A stretch of DNA of 64,000 nucleotides from Elusimicrobiota bacterium (GCA_003482905.1 DMXM01000006.1:1-64000), one strand, 5' to 3'. Numbered from the stretch's first letter, positions 42,510-51,005 are shown. The notes: generated by a model not told the origin, from the sequence alone. Made by a program: numbers and translations.

Positions 42510-43124
42510 TCAGACGGCGGCTTTTTCTTTGGCGGCCGGGTGGTCCAGGGCCTCCAGGGTTTCGCGCACTATCAGGTCCGCCCATTCTTTGCGCAGCTCC
42601 GTGGTGGGCGCCGGCAGGGTCCGGTGCTCTACCTTCAGCTCTTCCAGCAGGACGTTAAGGCGGTTGTAGATGTCGGCCTGGAATTCCACGCTTTCGGCGT
42701 CGCGTATGCCGTCGGCCATCAGCTCGCCCACCATGGGCAGCTTGTAGATGACGTCGTAGGGGAACTTTTCGGCGTAGCCCTGCAGAAATTCGCGGATGAA
42801 CTGGTTGGCGCCGCAGCGGCGCTCCATATAGGCCAGGTTGTCGAACACGCTGCGGTCGCAGATCACCACCTGGTAGTTGCGGATAATGGCGCGCAGCTCC
42901 TCGGTGATATGCTGCATCATTATGTACATCTGCGCCGGCAGGGTGGTGGTTTCGTTTATGGGAATGCCCTGTTCGAAGGCGGAAGCCGCTATCTCCGAGA
43001 ACACTTTAACCTTCAAACCGCGCTTCTTAAGCTCCGCGGCCACCTCGTAGCATAACGTGGTCTTGCCGGTGCCGTGCGTTGAAACCAGGGAGATCTTGTA
43101 GGGCCGCTTCTTATTGTGAGGCAT
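42510..43124 (-). CDS. AAA_28/NadR-like P-loop ATPase (possible nucleoside kinase)
   Basis: A 204-residue P-loop protein with Walker A ISLVSTHGTGKTTLCYEVAA (about residues 11-30), FSEIAASAFEQGIPINETTT, Walker B VVICDRSVFDNLAYM and an Arg-rich lid region. The layout matches the NadR-kinase-like AAA_28 family that phosphorylates nucleosides or cofactors. ACGGAG lies 5 nt before ATG 43124. Encoded just upstream of a PfkB kinase, so both may serve the same nucleoside or cofactor salvage step (inference). Confidence 0.82.
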   Translation of the reverse strand: MPHNKKRPYKISLVSTHGTGKTTLCYEVAAELKKRGLKVKVFSEIAASAFEQGIPINETTTLPAQMYIMMQHITEELRAIIRNYQVVICDRSVFDNLAYMERRCGANQFIREFLQGYAEKFPYDVIYKLPMVGELMADGIRDAESVEFQADIYNRLNVLLEELKVEHRTLPAPTTELRKEWADLIVRETLEALDHPAAKEKAAV

Positions 43125-43219
43125 TTAAACTCCGTTAAAATCGGGATCAGGGTTAATACTACACTTTTCTTTGACCGCTGGCAAAATTCACGGGGAGGTC
43201 TCGCATTTACATGAAATTA

Positions 43220-43245
43220 GAACGGCGGCAAGGGCGCCGCCGTTC
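43220..43245 (-). terminator. Hairpin after the papain-like protease
   Basis: A perfect 10-bp stem, GAACGGCGGC (43220-43229) and GCCGCCGTTC (43236-43245), 16 bp downstream of the minus-strand stop at 43262. The following minus-strand sequence is TAATTTC, so termination may be moderate. Confidence 0.7.
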
Positions 43246-43261
43246 CTGACCGAACTCCGGT

Positions 43262-44260
43262 TTAATTCCAGGTTATACTATCGAACATGGGAGCAACGCG
43301 CCGCCAGGCGGCTTCGGAGCCGTCGGCGCTGGCCGCGTCCTGCTTGCCGGAGTAGTAGGCTATGGTGCTCAGGCCGAAATTCACCGAATTGTCCATCTCG
43401 GAATAGGCTATCTTAAAGAAACCTTCCTCACCCCAGCCCTTGTCCCAGCTGTTCTTAACGATGAAGTACTGCTCGGCGTCGTTATAGCCCACAAGCAGCA
43501 CGGCATGGCCGCCCAACCGCTTGCCGGTGGTGTATGAATATACGCCTGACTTGTAATGCATGAAATCCTCGTAAACCATCAGGGCGGTGGGCAGGGGACC
43601 GTACTTTACAAGGGCCGCCTTGAGAGAGGCCGCGCTCTTTTTCACCGTTCCCCAGTCGCCCACTTTGTAGGCCGAAGCCTGCCAGCCTGGGGCCGCCGCG
43701 GAACAGCTGCCGTTGGTGGCGGTGTAAGGGTAGGCGGACTCAAGCGGCAGGCCGCTTTTCTTAATGTAGTTAGCCGTAAGAAGGCCCCCTTTGCAGGAAC
43801 CGGCATTGCTGCAGGACAGCATCACCTGCTCGGAAAGGTCCAGGTCCACGCCGGGGGTATTATCCTGGCGCAGTATATAGGCCTCAAGGCCGGCCGTCAT
43901 GGCGAAGGCCCAGCAGGAACCGCATTTCAGCTGGTTGCGCGGGGCGGTGACGAAATTACCGTCGGCGGCGCGCCAGTCAAGGGCGGCTGGCAGGCCGGCC
44001 ATATCCGCCATAGGGGCGGGCTCGGCCGTTATAGGCTCAAAATTAAAACCCACCAGGTACTGCCAGTCTTCGCGGCTGAGGGCGGAAACGTCCGTTTCCC
44101 CGGCTACCCATTTGGCGCCCTTTTCTCTTATGGCCTTCTGAACGTTGGCTATCTGCTCTTTCACCTCGGCGGAGACCTGGGCCTGGGCGAACGAAGCGGC
44201 GGCAAAGAAGGGTAAAGCGATCAGCGCCCCGAACATGATCATAAGTGTTTTATTTTTCAT
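43262..44260 (-). CDS. Secreted papain-family (C1) cysteine protease
   Basis: A 332-residue exported protease. The signal peptide is about residues 1-26 (MFGALIALPFFAAASFAQA), followed by a short propeptide to about residue 90. The mature domain starts LPAALDWRAADGNFVTAPRN, with NQLKCGSCWAFAMTAG (nucleophile Cys116), SEQVMLSCSNAGSCKGG, GHAVLLVGYND (catalytic His) and VKNSWDKGWGEEGFF (catalytic Asn). It is probably active in the periplasm or outside the cell. ATG 44260 has GAGGT 5 nt upstream, so the in-frame start at 44305 is rejected. Confidence 0.96.
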   Translation of the reverse strand: MKNKTLMIMFGALIALPFFAAASFAQAQVSAEVKEQIANVQKAIREKGAKWVAGETDVSALSREDWQYLVGFNFEPITAEPAPMADMAGLPAALDWRAADGNFVTAPRNQLKCGSCWAFAMTAGLEAYILRQDNTPGVDLDLSEQVMLSCSNAGSCKGGLLTANYIKKSGLPLESAYPYTATNGSCSAAAPGWQASAYKVGDWGTVKKSAASLKAALVKYGPLPTALMVYEDFMHYKSGVYSYTTGKRLGGHAVLLVGYNDAEQYFIVKNSWDKGWGEEGFFKIAYSEMDNSVNFGLSTIAYYSGKQDAASADGSEAAWRRVAPMFDSITWN

Positions 44261-44326
44261 TATATACCTCGTTACTTGCAGGAATAATTTTACCGCTTGG
44301 CTCAAATGATGTCAAACTTAAACCCT

Positions 44327-44980
44327 TCAGGATTTAATGTTGAATTCGGGCGGGAGCAGATCGTTGGCTTTCAGGTGGCTCCAGATGTCGGCGCAGGCTT
44401 TTACAAGTATTATGACCGGGTAGCCGTACTGCGGCCGGCCGCCGCCGGCGTATTGCACCAGGAAAGCCGTTATCACCAGCACCGGCACCCAGAGCATTAT
44501 CCTGGGGTACGGTTCGAAAGCGATGTCGTTCAGTTTGTTCCGATACATTTCCCGGCGCGGCCAGAAATTCCTGAAAAAAGAAACGCCGTGGCTTATAAGA
44601 AGCGGCGCGGCCCCTATCAGCACCGAAACGTCGCCGAAAGAGCCGGCTATCAATGCGCGCAGCGGTTCGCCGGCATGGCCCTGTTTGAAGGCCGACAGTA
44701 TGGCTATGAAGTATACGGCCAGGAAGAACAGGAAATAGGCCAGGTAAAGCGGCAGCGTCAGGAATGTCATGACCGGCTCGATGGTGAACATTTTTATCAC
44801 GGTGTAAAAGCCTATGATGGCGCTCTCCAGCCAGAACACCAGCAGCATTGTGAACAGATTCCAGCCCCATATAAACGCGCCGGCCAGAACCAGTAGATTG
44901 GATACGATTATAAATATAACGGTGGGCAGGCGCAGTATGGAATAAAAATGGCGCTCGTCCAGCGGCTGCGGCCCGGCCAT
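44327..44980 (-). CDS. DUF6498-type polytopic membrane protein
   Basis: A 217-residue protein with about six hydrophobic segments (LPTVIFIIVSNLLVLAGAFI, FTMLLVFWLESAIIGFYTVI, FLTLPLYLAYFLFFLAVYFI and others). The FWLESAIIGFYTVIKM block and the aromatic HGVSFFRNF stretch are typical of the uncharacterised DUF6498 family. Its ATG overlaps the stop of the AddB-like gene (TAATG), so it is translationally coupled to it, although no functional link is known. Confidence 0.82.
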   Translation of the reverse strand: MAGPQPLDERHFYSILRLPTVIFIIVSNLLVLAGAFIWGWNLFTMLLVFWLESAIIGFYTVIKMFTIEPVMTFLTLPLYLAYFLFFLAVYFIAILSAFKQGHAGEPLRALIAGSFGDVSVLIGAAPLLISHGVSFFRNFWPRREMYRNKLNDIAFEPYPRIMLWVPVLVITAFLVQYAGGGRPQYGYPVIILVKACADIWSHLKANDLLPPEFNIKS

Positions 44981-47769
44981 TAATCCACCCACTGGCGGGC
45001 GCATAGGGTTTTGAAGGGGCAGACGGCGCAGTTCTTTTCGTCGGGCGGAGGGCTGAAGGGCAGGTCTTTATCCAGGATCTCCTCTATTAAGGCCGTGATG
45101 GCTTCTTTATAAACGCCGAAGACCGCGGCTTTGTCCGGGGTTTTCTTGTAGCGCTCTTTATACAGGGTTTCCTCGGTTATATTCTCCGCCCCCAGCAGCA
45201 TCAGGGAAGCGTCCATGCCGGCGGCGCTGTTTATGTTGTTGGCGGCCATATAGGCCAGTATATAGAAAGGCAGCTGGACGGATTTCAATGTGGCAGGCCA
45301 GTCTTCGCGGATGCCCAGGTCGAACTTCTGCCAGTTGGGGACGCTGGCGGTTACGCCGGTCTTATAGTCCAGTATATGTATAACGCCGCCGCGCTGGTCA
45401 ACGCGGTCAGCCCGGCCTTTCAGTTTTATTAATCCGTGCTTTGTATTTAATTCTGCGGCCAATTTGGTCTCACAGTCCAGAATTGTGATGCCGGCCAGGT
45501 AATCGCGGTGGTAATCCAGTACATCCCGCAGGCGCCGCTCAACCTGCTTCTTTATAAGGTATTCAAAACCGGCATTATGGCCTTTGAGGCGCGCGTCGAA
45601 GACTTTGCCGGCTTCCTCCACTATCTGGCCGTAGTCTTTTTCCATTATATTAAGCGGTTTGCCCACGCGGACTTTAAAGAAATTCTCCAGCACATCGTGC
45701 ACTATGGTGCCGATATCGCGCTGCTCTATGTCGTCGGAGATCTCGTCCTTCTCGCTCAGGCGCAGGGCGTAATGGTAATAGAACCGCAGGCCGCAACTCA
45801 AATATGTATCTATGGCAGAAGGGGAGAATTCCCGCCCCTTCAGCGCGTTTATGATCTCGGGTGTTTTGGCTATAGCCTTGGGCTCGGCCTGCGAGAAATT
45901 GATGCGCAGGTGCACCTCGTTCTCGTCCACCGGCTTATGTCCGCGCTGCAGGTCCCAGATAAGTTTTTCAACAAAGGGGCTGCGCTCTTTGTCGGCGGAG
46001 TCCTTATAGAATATATGCGCTTCTTTGGCGCCGGCCACCAGGGCGTTGAAATAATAGCGGGATAATTTCTCGCGGGTCTTGTACGTGGACAGGCCCAGGC
46101 TTTCGCGCACGAAGTGGGACATGATGGTATCCTCTTTGCGCGCCGCCGGCATTATGTCCGCGTTGGCGTCCAGGAAATAAACGCGGTTAAAGCGCAGGCC
46201 GCGGGTTTCCAGGAAGCCCAGCACCTGCAGGCCTTTTAGCGGGGTGCCGGGGAAAGGGTAATTGGCGCCCTGGATGAAAGTCTTGAAGAACTTGAAATAA
46301 CCGGCGGGGGTGTCGAATTTTTCCCCGGCCAGGCGGGAATTCTTCAGCTCTATTATGTGCTCTATGGCCTTCTCCACGAAAGGCGCCCAATAGGGGTGCA
46401 GCGGCGCCGTGCTGTTCTCCGATATCTGGGATATGAAATTGAGCAGCTTGGCCGCATAGTCGGAGATGTTCTTTATATCCTCGAAAGGCGCTATGAGGGT
46501 TTTATGTATGGCCGCGATATGCGCCTTTACGTCCGCCGGGCCGAACCCGCCGCCCTGGTCCTTTAATTTGGCCGCGGCCTCTTTGAGCAGTGCCACATCG
46601 TCCTCTATTTCTTTCAGGGTGATGTATTTATTCACGCGGCCGGAGAGCCGCTCTTCTATCGTCTGAAATATTATACGGCTGGGTTCGGCCGCGCCTTTCA
46701 GGTAAATATTTTTAACGTAGGGGTGGAAGACGAACTTTAAATAGTTGGGGGCGAAGTAACCTGCCTCGCCTTTCTTGTCGAGCAGGTCGCCCAGGGCGTC
46801 CAGCAGGGCGTATACCGGCGTGGCCGCCAGCGGATAGCCCATGGAGATATTGTAGTCCTCCACTTCGGGCAGGACGTTCTCGATCAGCGGAAAAAGGGTC
46901 CGCGCCTCCGGCAGCACTATCACGTCGCCGGGGGCCGGGGCTTTAAGCGTGCGCGCCAGCTGGAATATCTCGCCGTGGGCGTCCGTGGCTTTGTGGAAAT
47001 GCAGTTGCGGGCGCGTGGCGGGCGCGGCCTTGGGCAACTCCCCCAGGAAAGCGAACTGTTCTTCCAGGCCGGGGCCGGGCTCCAGTATGATATGCGCGCC
47101 GCGCCCGGCCAGGTGTTTTAATATTACCTTCTCGGCGTTGGTCAGGGCGAAGAAACCGGCGAATATGACGTTTTCGTACTTCGCGTGGTCCAGCCTGGCT
47201 ATAGCCGCGGCCACGCGCGCGTATTTAACCGAGCGCGTCAGCATATTCTCTTTTTCCAGCGCCTCGTAAAAATCCGCGTAGAGGCGGCTGAAGCTCTCCA
47301 GCTTCTTTATGAACGAGGCGCTGCGCAGGTCTTCGGGCAGGATGGAGTCGTAACCGGACAGGTCCTTTCTGGTTTTCAGCTCTATCTTCAGCTCTTCAAA
47401 ATCGCCTATAAGCTTGAGCGCCCAGGGCAGGAATGAATCCAGCGTAAGTTCTTCGGGGGCGCGCGCTATTACGCCGCAGATCTCTTTTTTAAGCCCGCCG
47501 TAAAGCACCCCGGCCAGGTCCAGGGAGGAAGCCGCATTGCCTTTTATCCCCAGCTCCTGCGCGGCCAGGTCTATGAACCCGTCCATGGAGGTTATAACAG
47601 GGGCGCGCAGGGCCCGGCCGGACTTATCGGCCAGGTAGCGCCTCAGGAAATGCCCCGGCCGCTTACCGGGGAAAACTACTATATTATCGGCCAAAGCACC
47701 TGCGGCAAGCAGAATGTCCCCGGCCTTCTGCGCCAGGTTCTCCTCAGGGCCTAGTATAGTGACTTTCAT
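44980..47769 (-). CDS. AddB-like PD-(D/E)XK nuclease with iron-sulfur cysteines
   Basis: A 929-residue protein of the AddB/inactivated-helicase type. The N-terminal 700 residues follow the UvrD-like fold, but no Walker A is visible (VVFPGKRPGHFLRRYL where AddB proteins of some phyla have PTRR). The C-terminal nuclease domain has FSPSAIDTYLSCGLRFYYHY, GTIVHDVLENFF, GRADRVDQRGGVIHILDYKTG (catalytic D..DYK) and a terminal CAVCPFKTLC; with the earlier Cys these four residues should hold a 4Fe-4S cluster. AddB normally pairs with the AddA helicase for double-strand break resection; no addA lies in this window. TATACT upstream of ATG 47769 may be its -10. Confidence 0.88.
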   Translation of the reverse strand: MKVTILGPEENLAQKAGDILLAAGALADNIVVFPGKRPGHFLRRYLADKSGRALRAPVITSMDGFIDLAAQELGIKGNAASSLDLAGVLYGGLKKEICGVIARAPEELTLDSFLPWALKLIGDFEELKIELKTRKDLSGYDSILPEDLRSASFIKKLESFSRLYADFYEALEKENMLTRSVKYARVAAAIARLDHAKYENVIFAGFFALTNAEKVILKHLAGRGAHIILEPGPGLEEQFAFLGELPKAAPATRPQLHFHKATDAHGEIFQLARTLKAPAPGDVIVLPEARTLFPLIENVLPEVEDYNISMGYPLAATPVYALLDALGDLLDKKGEAGYFAPNYLKFVFHPYVKNIYLKGAAEPSRIIFQTIEERLSGRVNKYITLKEIEDDVALLKEAAAKLKDQGGGFGPADVKAHIAAIHKTLIAPFEDIKNISDYAAKLLNFISQISENSTAPLHPYWAPFVEKAIEHIIELKNSRLAGEKFDTPAGYFKFFKTFIQGANYPFPGTPLKGLQVLGFLETRGLRFNRVYFLDANADIMPAARKEDTIMSHFVRESLGLSTYKTREKLSRYYFNALVAGAKEAHIFYKDSADKERSPFVEKLIWDLQRGHKPVDENEVHLRINFSQAEPKAIAKTPEIINALKGREFSPSAIDTYLSCGLRFYYHYALRLSEKDEISDDIEQRDIGTIVHDVLENFFKVRVGKPLNIMEKDYGQIVEEAGKVFDARLKGHNAGFEYLIKKQVERRLRDVLDYHRDYLAGITILDCETKLAAELNTKHGLIKLKGRADRVDQRGGVIHILDYKTGVTASVPNWQKFDLGIREDWPATLKSVQLPFYILAYMAANNINSAAGMDASLMLLGAENITEETLYKERYKKTPDKAAVFGVYKEAITALIEEILDKDLPFSPPPDEKNCAVCPFKTLCARQWVD

Positions 47770-47818
47770 CTATTACAATTAAAGTATAAGTGAAGCCGAC
47801 AGTAAAGCGGGACGGCGT

Positions 47819-47856
47819 GAAAAAACCCGCCGGTTAACTCCCGGCGGGGTTTTTTG
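47819..47856 (-). terminator. Rho-independent terminator, bidirectional
   Basis: AAAAACCCGCCGG (47821-47833) and CCGGCGGGGTTTTTT (47841-47855) form a strong GC stem with T-runs on both sides. It closes the small minus-strand gene ending at 47871. Confidence 0.95.
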
Positions 47857-47870
47857 AGGAAGCCGGCGTT

Positions 47871-48290
47871 TTAAGCCAGCAGGCAGTTCTTGCCGGTGAA
47901 GGCTATGTTTATCTGCGCCTTCCTGCGGTCGCCTTTGGCCGTGGCCTTATAGGCGTTCCTGGAGGCGTTCACGTATAAGGCTATGGCCCTGGCGGTATCT
48001 ATGGCGCCCTGGCGGGGAGCCAGCTTGGCCACGGCGTTTATCCCCGGCACTTTCCTCATTTCGCCGTCGCGCCCCTTAAAGTTAAAACTGGACAGCCACA
48101 GGTTCACCGTGCCGTCCTCCCCCTTGGCCGTGGCCACGCCGGAGATCTCCGCCGTGACCGCCTTGCCGCCAACCGTGGCCACCCTGGCCGTGACCAGCGC
48201 GCTCTGCGTGCGGTCATAAGACACCGCCGTCAGTTCCGCGCCGCGGTCCAGTTCGGTTTCGCTGTAACAACCCGGATCTTCTTTTTTCAT
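47871..48290 (-). CDS. Small protein of unknown function
   Basis: A 139-residue protein I do not recognise. It is soluble with no signal peptide (starts KKEDPGCYSETELDRGAELT). Alternating strands (ALVTARVATVGGKAVTAEIS, GTVNLWLSSFNFKGRDGE) followed by a basic tail (KATAKGDRRKAQINIAFTGK) suggest a small beta-rich domain, possibly nucleic-acid binding, but this is only a pattern. It is isolated between a terminator and 160 bp of AT-rich noncoding sequence upstream. Confidence 0.65.
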   Translation of the reverse strand: MKKEDPGCYSETELDRGAELTAVSYDRTQSALVTARVATVGGKAVTAEISGVATAKGEDGTVNLWLSSFNFKGRDGEMRKVPGINAVAKLAPRQGAIDTARAIALYVNASRNAYKATAKGDRRKAQINIAFTGKNCLLA

Positions 48291-48449
48291 GTCCCCCCCA
48301 AAAGATAAAACACGGCCGCGCAGGCCGCTATAAACCGCATTGTGTTTTTTTGTTCCCCCACCGCTTTACTCCCCGGCGCCGTATCCTACCCCGACACCAG
48401 TTAACATAACTATATACATTTAAAAACGAAAACTCAACAAAAAAAAACG

Positions 48450-49025
48450 CTAGACCTTAATGACACCCAGCCGTTTCAGTTCCCAGAAACATTTTATCAT
48501 GGCCGAAACGTCGGCGGCCGCGTTGTGCGCCGCGTCGAAACCGGTCTGGAACAATTTGGAATGAAGCTCTATGAGCTTGGGCCACTTGAATCCGTAAGGC
48601 CCGGGAATGGCGCAATAATTGGTGGAACTGTGCATGGTGCAGACGCGTGTTTTGGCCGGCAGGATGTCCTGCATATTGTTCCTGAGGAATTCCGCGCCCA
48701 CTATCTTCTCGTCAAAGCTCATATTGTGCGCCACCAGGCAATCCGCCCGGCCGATGGCCGCCTGGAAATCCCGCAGCACCGGCAGCAGGGCGTGGCCTTC
48801 CGCATTGGCCCGCTCGGTGGTAATGCCGTGTATGCGCGCCGCCTCTTCCGGTATGGTGAAGCCCTCCGGCTTTATTATAAAATCCCCGCCGGCCAGTTTA
48901 TTGCCCCCGGCGTCGGAAAGGAAATAGGCCAATTGTATCAACCTGGGCCAGTTGGCCAGGTCGGTTATGGGCGCCTTCCAGTTCTTAGGCAGGCCGGTGG
49001 TCTCGGTGTCGAAAAATAAATACAT
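48450..49025 (-). CDS. DnaQ-like 3'-5' exonuclease
   Basis: A 191-residue DEDDh exonuclease. ExoI motif FFDTETTGLPK (Asp6, Glu8), ExoII VAHNMSFDEKIVG with Asp, and ExoIII HNAAADVSAMIKCF (His, Asp) are all present. Such stand-alone proteins act in proofreading, repair or RNA trimming. Its start codon shares bases with the stop of the RNase HI gene (both at about 49025), so it is co-translated with that gene; the pair could process RNA-DNA intermediates (inference). Confidence 0.92.
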   Translation of the reverse strand: MYLFFDTETTGLPKNWKAPITDLANWPRLIQLAYFLSDAGGNKLAGGDFIIKPEGFTIPEEAARIHGITTERANAEGHALLPVLRDFQAAIGRADCLVAHNMSFDEKIVGAEFLRNNMQDILPAKTRVCTMHSSTNYCAIPGPYGFKWPKLIELHSKLFQTGFDAAHNAAADVSAMIKCFWELKRLGVIKV

Positions 49026-49750
49026 TAAATTCCCCAGGTCTTAACTACTTCCTGTTCTTCCTGCGCCGACGCAACTTTCTTGAACCGCGCTCCGGAAACG
49101 CCTATAACGCGCCCCTGGCATTCAGGCCAGGTGAGGTGGCGCTGCAGACAGCCTGCCACCAGGCTTAGGTAGTAGCCGCCTTTAGTTTTTGGTTTGTAAG
49201 AGGATTTCTTGCCGGGCGCGGCGGAATCGCGCAAATGCTCCGGCCCCGGCTCCAGCAGCGAATAGCCGCAGCCTACCGCCGGGCCCTGGTAGAGATCGGC
49301 TTTGGTCCCTTTGGAGAAGGCCACCGCTATGACGTCGCAGCGCTCGTTTATTTCGTGGCCGGTGTGGCCTTTAACGTGGCCCCAGGCCAGGCGCCTTTTG
49401 CGGGCCTGGGTGAGGGTTTCCAGGCGCTCCCAGAGGTCCCGGTTCACCACGGGCTTGCCGGCGGCCGTCAGCCAGCCGTTGCGCTTCCAGCCCCGTATCC
49501 ATTTTGTAATGCCGTTTATGAGCAGGGCGGAATCCGTGTAGATCTTTACCGGCTCGGGCCGGTCCTGCACGGAGCTAAGCGCCGCTATAGCGCCCATCAT
49601 TTCCATCCTGTTGTTGGTGGTGGGTCTTTCCGCGCCGCCCAGTTCGCGCACGAGGTTTTCCGGGTAGATAAGGACAGCGGCCCAGCCGCCCGGCCCGGGA
49701 TTACCCGAGCAGGCGCCGTCGCAATAGATGAAGATGTGCTCCCCCATCAT
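49025..49750 (-). CDS. rnhA: Ribonuclease HI with C-terminal viroplasmin-like domain
   Basis: A 241-residue enzyme. Residues 5-150 are RNase HI with the catalytic carboxylates in FIYCDGACSGNPGPGGWAAV, TNNRMEMMGAI, KIYTDSALLI and NERCDVIA, plus the handle WIRGWKRNGW. After a linker, residues about 190-240 (GGYYLSLVAGCLQRHLTWPE, then RVIGVSGARFKKVASAQEEQ) resemble the caulimovirus-viroplasmin/RNase HI hybrid-binding domain. That domain usually sits at the N-terminus of RNase HI proteins, so a C-terminal position is unusual. Two start codons (49750, 49747) are adjacent. It ends at the DnaQ-like gene. Confidence 0.9.
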   Translation of the reverse strand: MMGEHIFIYCDGACSGNPGPGGWAAVLIYPENLVRELGGAERPTTNNRMEMMGAIAALSSVQDRPEPVKIYTDSALLINGITKWIRGWKRNGWLTAAGKPVVNRDLWERLETLTQARKRRLAWGHVKGHTGHEINERCDVIAVAFSKGTKADLYQGPAVGCGYSLLEPGPEHLRDSAAPGKKSSYKPKTKGGYYLSLVAGCLQRHLTWPECQGRVIGVSGARFKKVASAQEEQEVVKTWGI

Positions 49751-49764
49751 AAATAAGGTATTTC

Positions 49765-49787
49765 CTATCGAGGCCCGGCCTTGATAG
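49765..49787. repeat. Palindromic repeat, family D, copy 2
   Basis: CTATCGAGGC/GCCTTGATAG with centre CCG, one mismatch, matches the palindrome inside tex at 31071-31093. It lies between the RNase HI start and the preceding small gene's stop, where it might act as a weak transcription stop. Confidence 0.7.
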
Positions 49788-49791
49788 AGCG

Positions 49792-50046
49792 TTATCTGAC
49801 TTTTCTGGCGAACTTCTCTTTCAGATTGTTCTCGATAAAAGTGCCAAGGCCCTTACCGGCAAGAGCGAGAACCTTCATCTTGCTGATGTTCTCGCTGCCT
49901 GCGCTCTGGTTGGAATATATATATTTCCCGTGCGAGGCGAACCCGATAGTGACGGCGTCTTTCATGAGTTGGTAGGTAGCCACCGTGGACTTGCCGCTAA
50001 GGTTCTTATATCTTTCCGTCGCTATTTTCAAAGGTTTTTTAGCCAT
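49792..50046 (-). CDS. Small protein of unknown function, KTSC-like
   Basis: An 84-residue basic protein. The pattern SGKSTVATYQLMKDAVTIGF, then GKYIYSNQSAGSENISKMKV and ALAGKGLGTFIENNLKEKFA, recalls small KTSC-type domains (Ser/Tyr-rich strand, then Y.YS, then a helix), but family membership is uncertain. AGAGG lies 9 nt before ATG 50046. Its job is unknown. Confidence 0.65.
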   Translation of the reverse strand: MAKKPLKIATERYKNLSGKSTVATYQLMKDAVTIGFASHGKYIYSNQSAGSENISKMKVLALAGKGLGTFIENNLKEKFARKVR

Positions 50047-50121
50047 ATAGTGATCCTCTTTGTACTTAGGTTTGGGCCCTAGATACTATATCTTAACAAA
50101 TCCTGCCCGCCTCCCAATAGA

Positions 50122-50144
50122 TAAAAAATCCCCGAAGGCCGGGG
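50122..50144 (-). terminator. Rho-independent terminator after the CopZ-VF530 gene
   Basis: CCCCG (50130-50134) pairs with CGGGG (50140-50144), followed on the minus strand by ATTTTTTATC. It lies 75 bp past the stop at 50218, beyond a family B hairpin. Confidence 0.75.
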
Positions 50145-50166
50145 TAGCGTGGCGGGCGGACGACAA

Positions 50167-50208
50167 GGGGACACATTACCTATTTAGAAAAATAGGTAAT
50201 GTATCCCC
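50167..50208. repeat. Family B repeat, copy 2 (near-perfect 19-bp dyad)
   Basis: GGGGACACATTACCTATTT (50167-50185) and AAATAGGTAATGTATCCCC (50190-50208) pair with a single mismatch around loop AGAA. It lies immediately after the CopZ-VF530 stop and may fold in its transcript. Confidence 0.85.
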
Positions 50209-50217
50209 AAATCTATT

Positions 50218-50919
50218 TTATCGCCGTTTAATCTCGCGGACGTACCAGTCCTCCAGCTCTTTGCGCGCCCAGGGGGTTTGCCGCAGGAATGTGAGGCTGG
50301 ATTTAACGGTGGGATCATACAGGAAACAGCGGACGGGAATGCGCTCGCCAAGGCCGCGCCAGCCATGCCGCTTAACCAGCCGGATAAGGATGGTTTCGAG
50401 CGTGACTCCGTGCAGCGGATCGCTGGAGGTTTTGACAGGCGCGGGCTTAACTGCGCATGCGGCGATGGCGGCGGCATAGGCGTTCTCCGAGCAGCACTTG
50501 CCCAGCGGGTTCTTCTCTTCGCATTTGCATTTCGGGACGGCGCCGGTTATTTCCTTGATTATAACGGCCCAGCGCGTAGCCTTGGTCTTCTTTACGGCAT
50601 CCAATACCTGGGCTTTAGTAACACCCGCGCAATAACAGGCGTATACAGGCTCCGCGCCGGTCTTAAAATAAACCGGCACGGTAACATCGACCTGTTTAAA
50701 CACGGCGCCCTTCGGGTGGAAATAAACCGTTGCGCAATCGGCGGTCCTGCACAGCAGGTATCTGTCCCAGGGGGCGGCAAGGCCGGGCCTTATCATCTTC
50801 CTTACGGTATCCCCCCCAACAATATCCCCAGCCTTCCCGCAATCAGGGCAGGCGGGCGTGTCAGCCTCCCGGGGCTTCCCGTAACAAGAGTCCCCGCAGC
50901 CGCATGAATCTTTAGCCAT
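50218..50919 (-). CDS. Fusion of CopZ-like Zn/[2Fe-2S] domain with VF530 domain
   Basis: A 233-residue soluble, Cys-rich protein. Residues 1-65 hold a zinc cluster (CGCGDSC, C24PDC27G, C57RTADC62). Residues 93-145 carry a BFD-like [2Fe-2S] site, YACYCAGVT followed by CKCEEKNPLGKCC, as in Archaeoglobus-type CopZ N-terminal domains. Residues 163-233 match the small VF530 family: DPLHGVTLETILIRLVKRHG, GERIPVRCFLYDPTVKSSL, FLRQTPWARKELEDWYV. VF530 folds bind DNA-like partners only by prediction. The usual CopZ heavy-metal-associated domain is missing. Combining the two in one chain is unusual. Confidence 0.85.
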   Translation of the reverse strand: MAKDSCGCGDSCYGKPREADTPACPDCGKAGDIVGGDTVRKMIRPGLAAPWDRYLLCRTADCATVYFHPKGAVFKQVDVTVPVYFKTGAEPVYACYCAGVTKAQVLDAVKKTKATRWAVIIKEITGAVPKCKCEEKNPLGKCCSENAYAAAIAACAVKPAPVKTSSDPLHGVTLETILIRLVKRHGWRGLGERIPVRCFLYDPTVKSSLTFLRQTPWARKELEDWYVREIKRR

Positions 50920-51005
50920 AGCACAATTCTACCAAACCCGCCCCGGCCTAATGTGCCCCTTCTGGAATGCCCTTTAGAACCTGCCCGGCTTAGGCCCTCC
51001 GGCCC

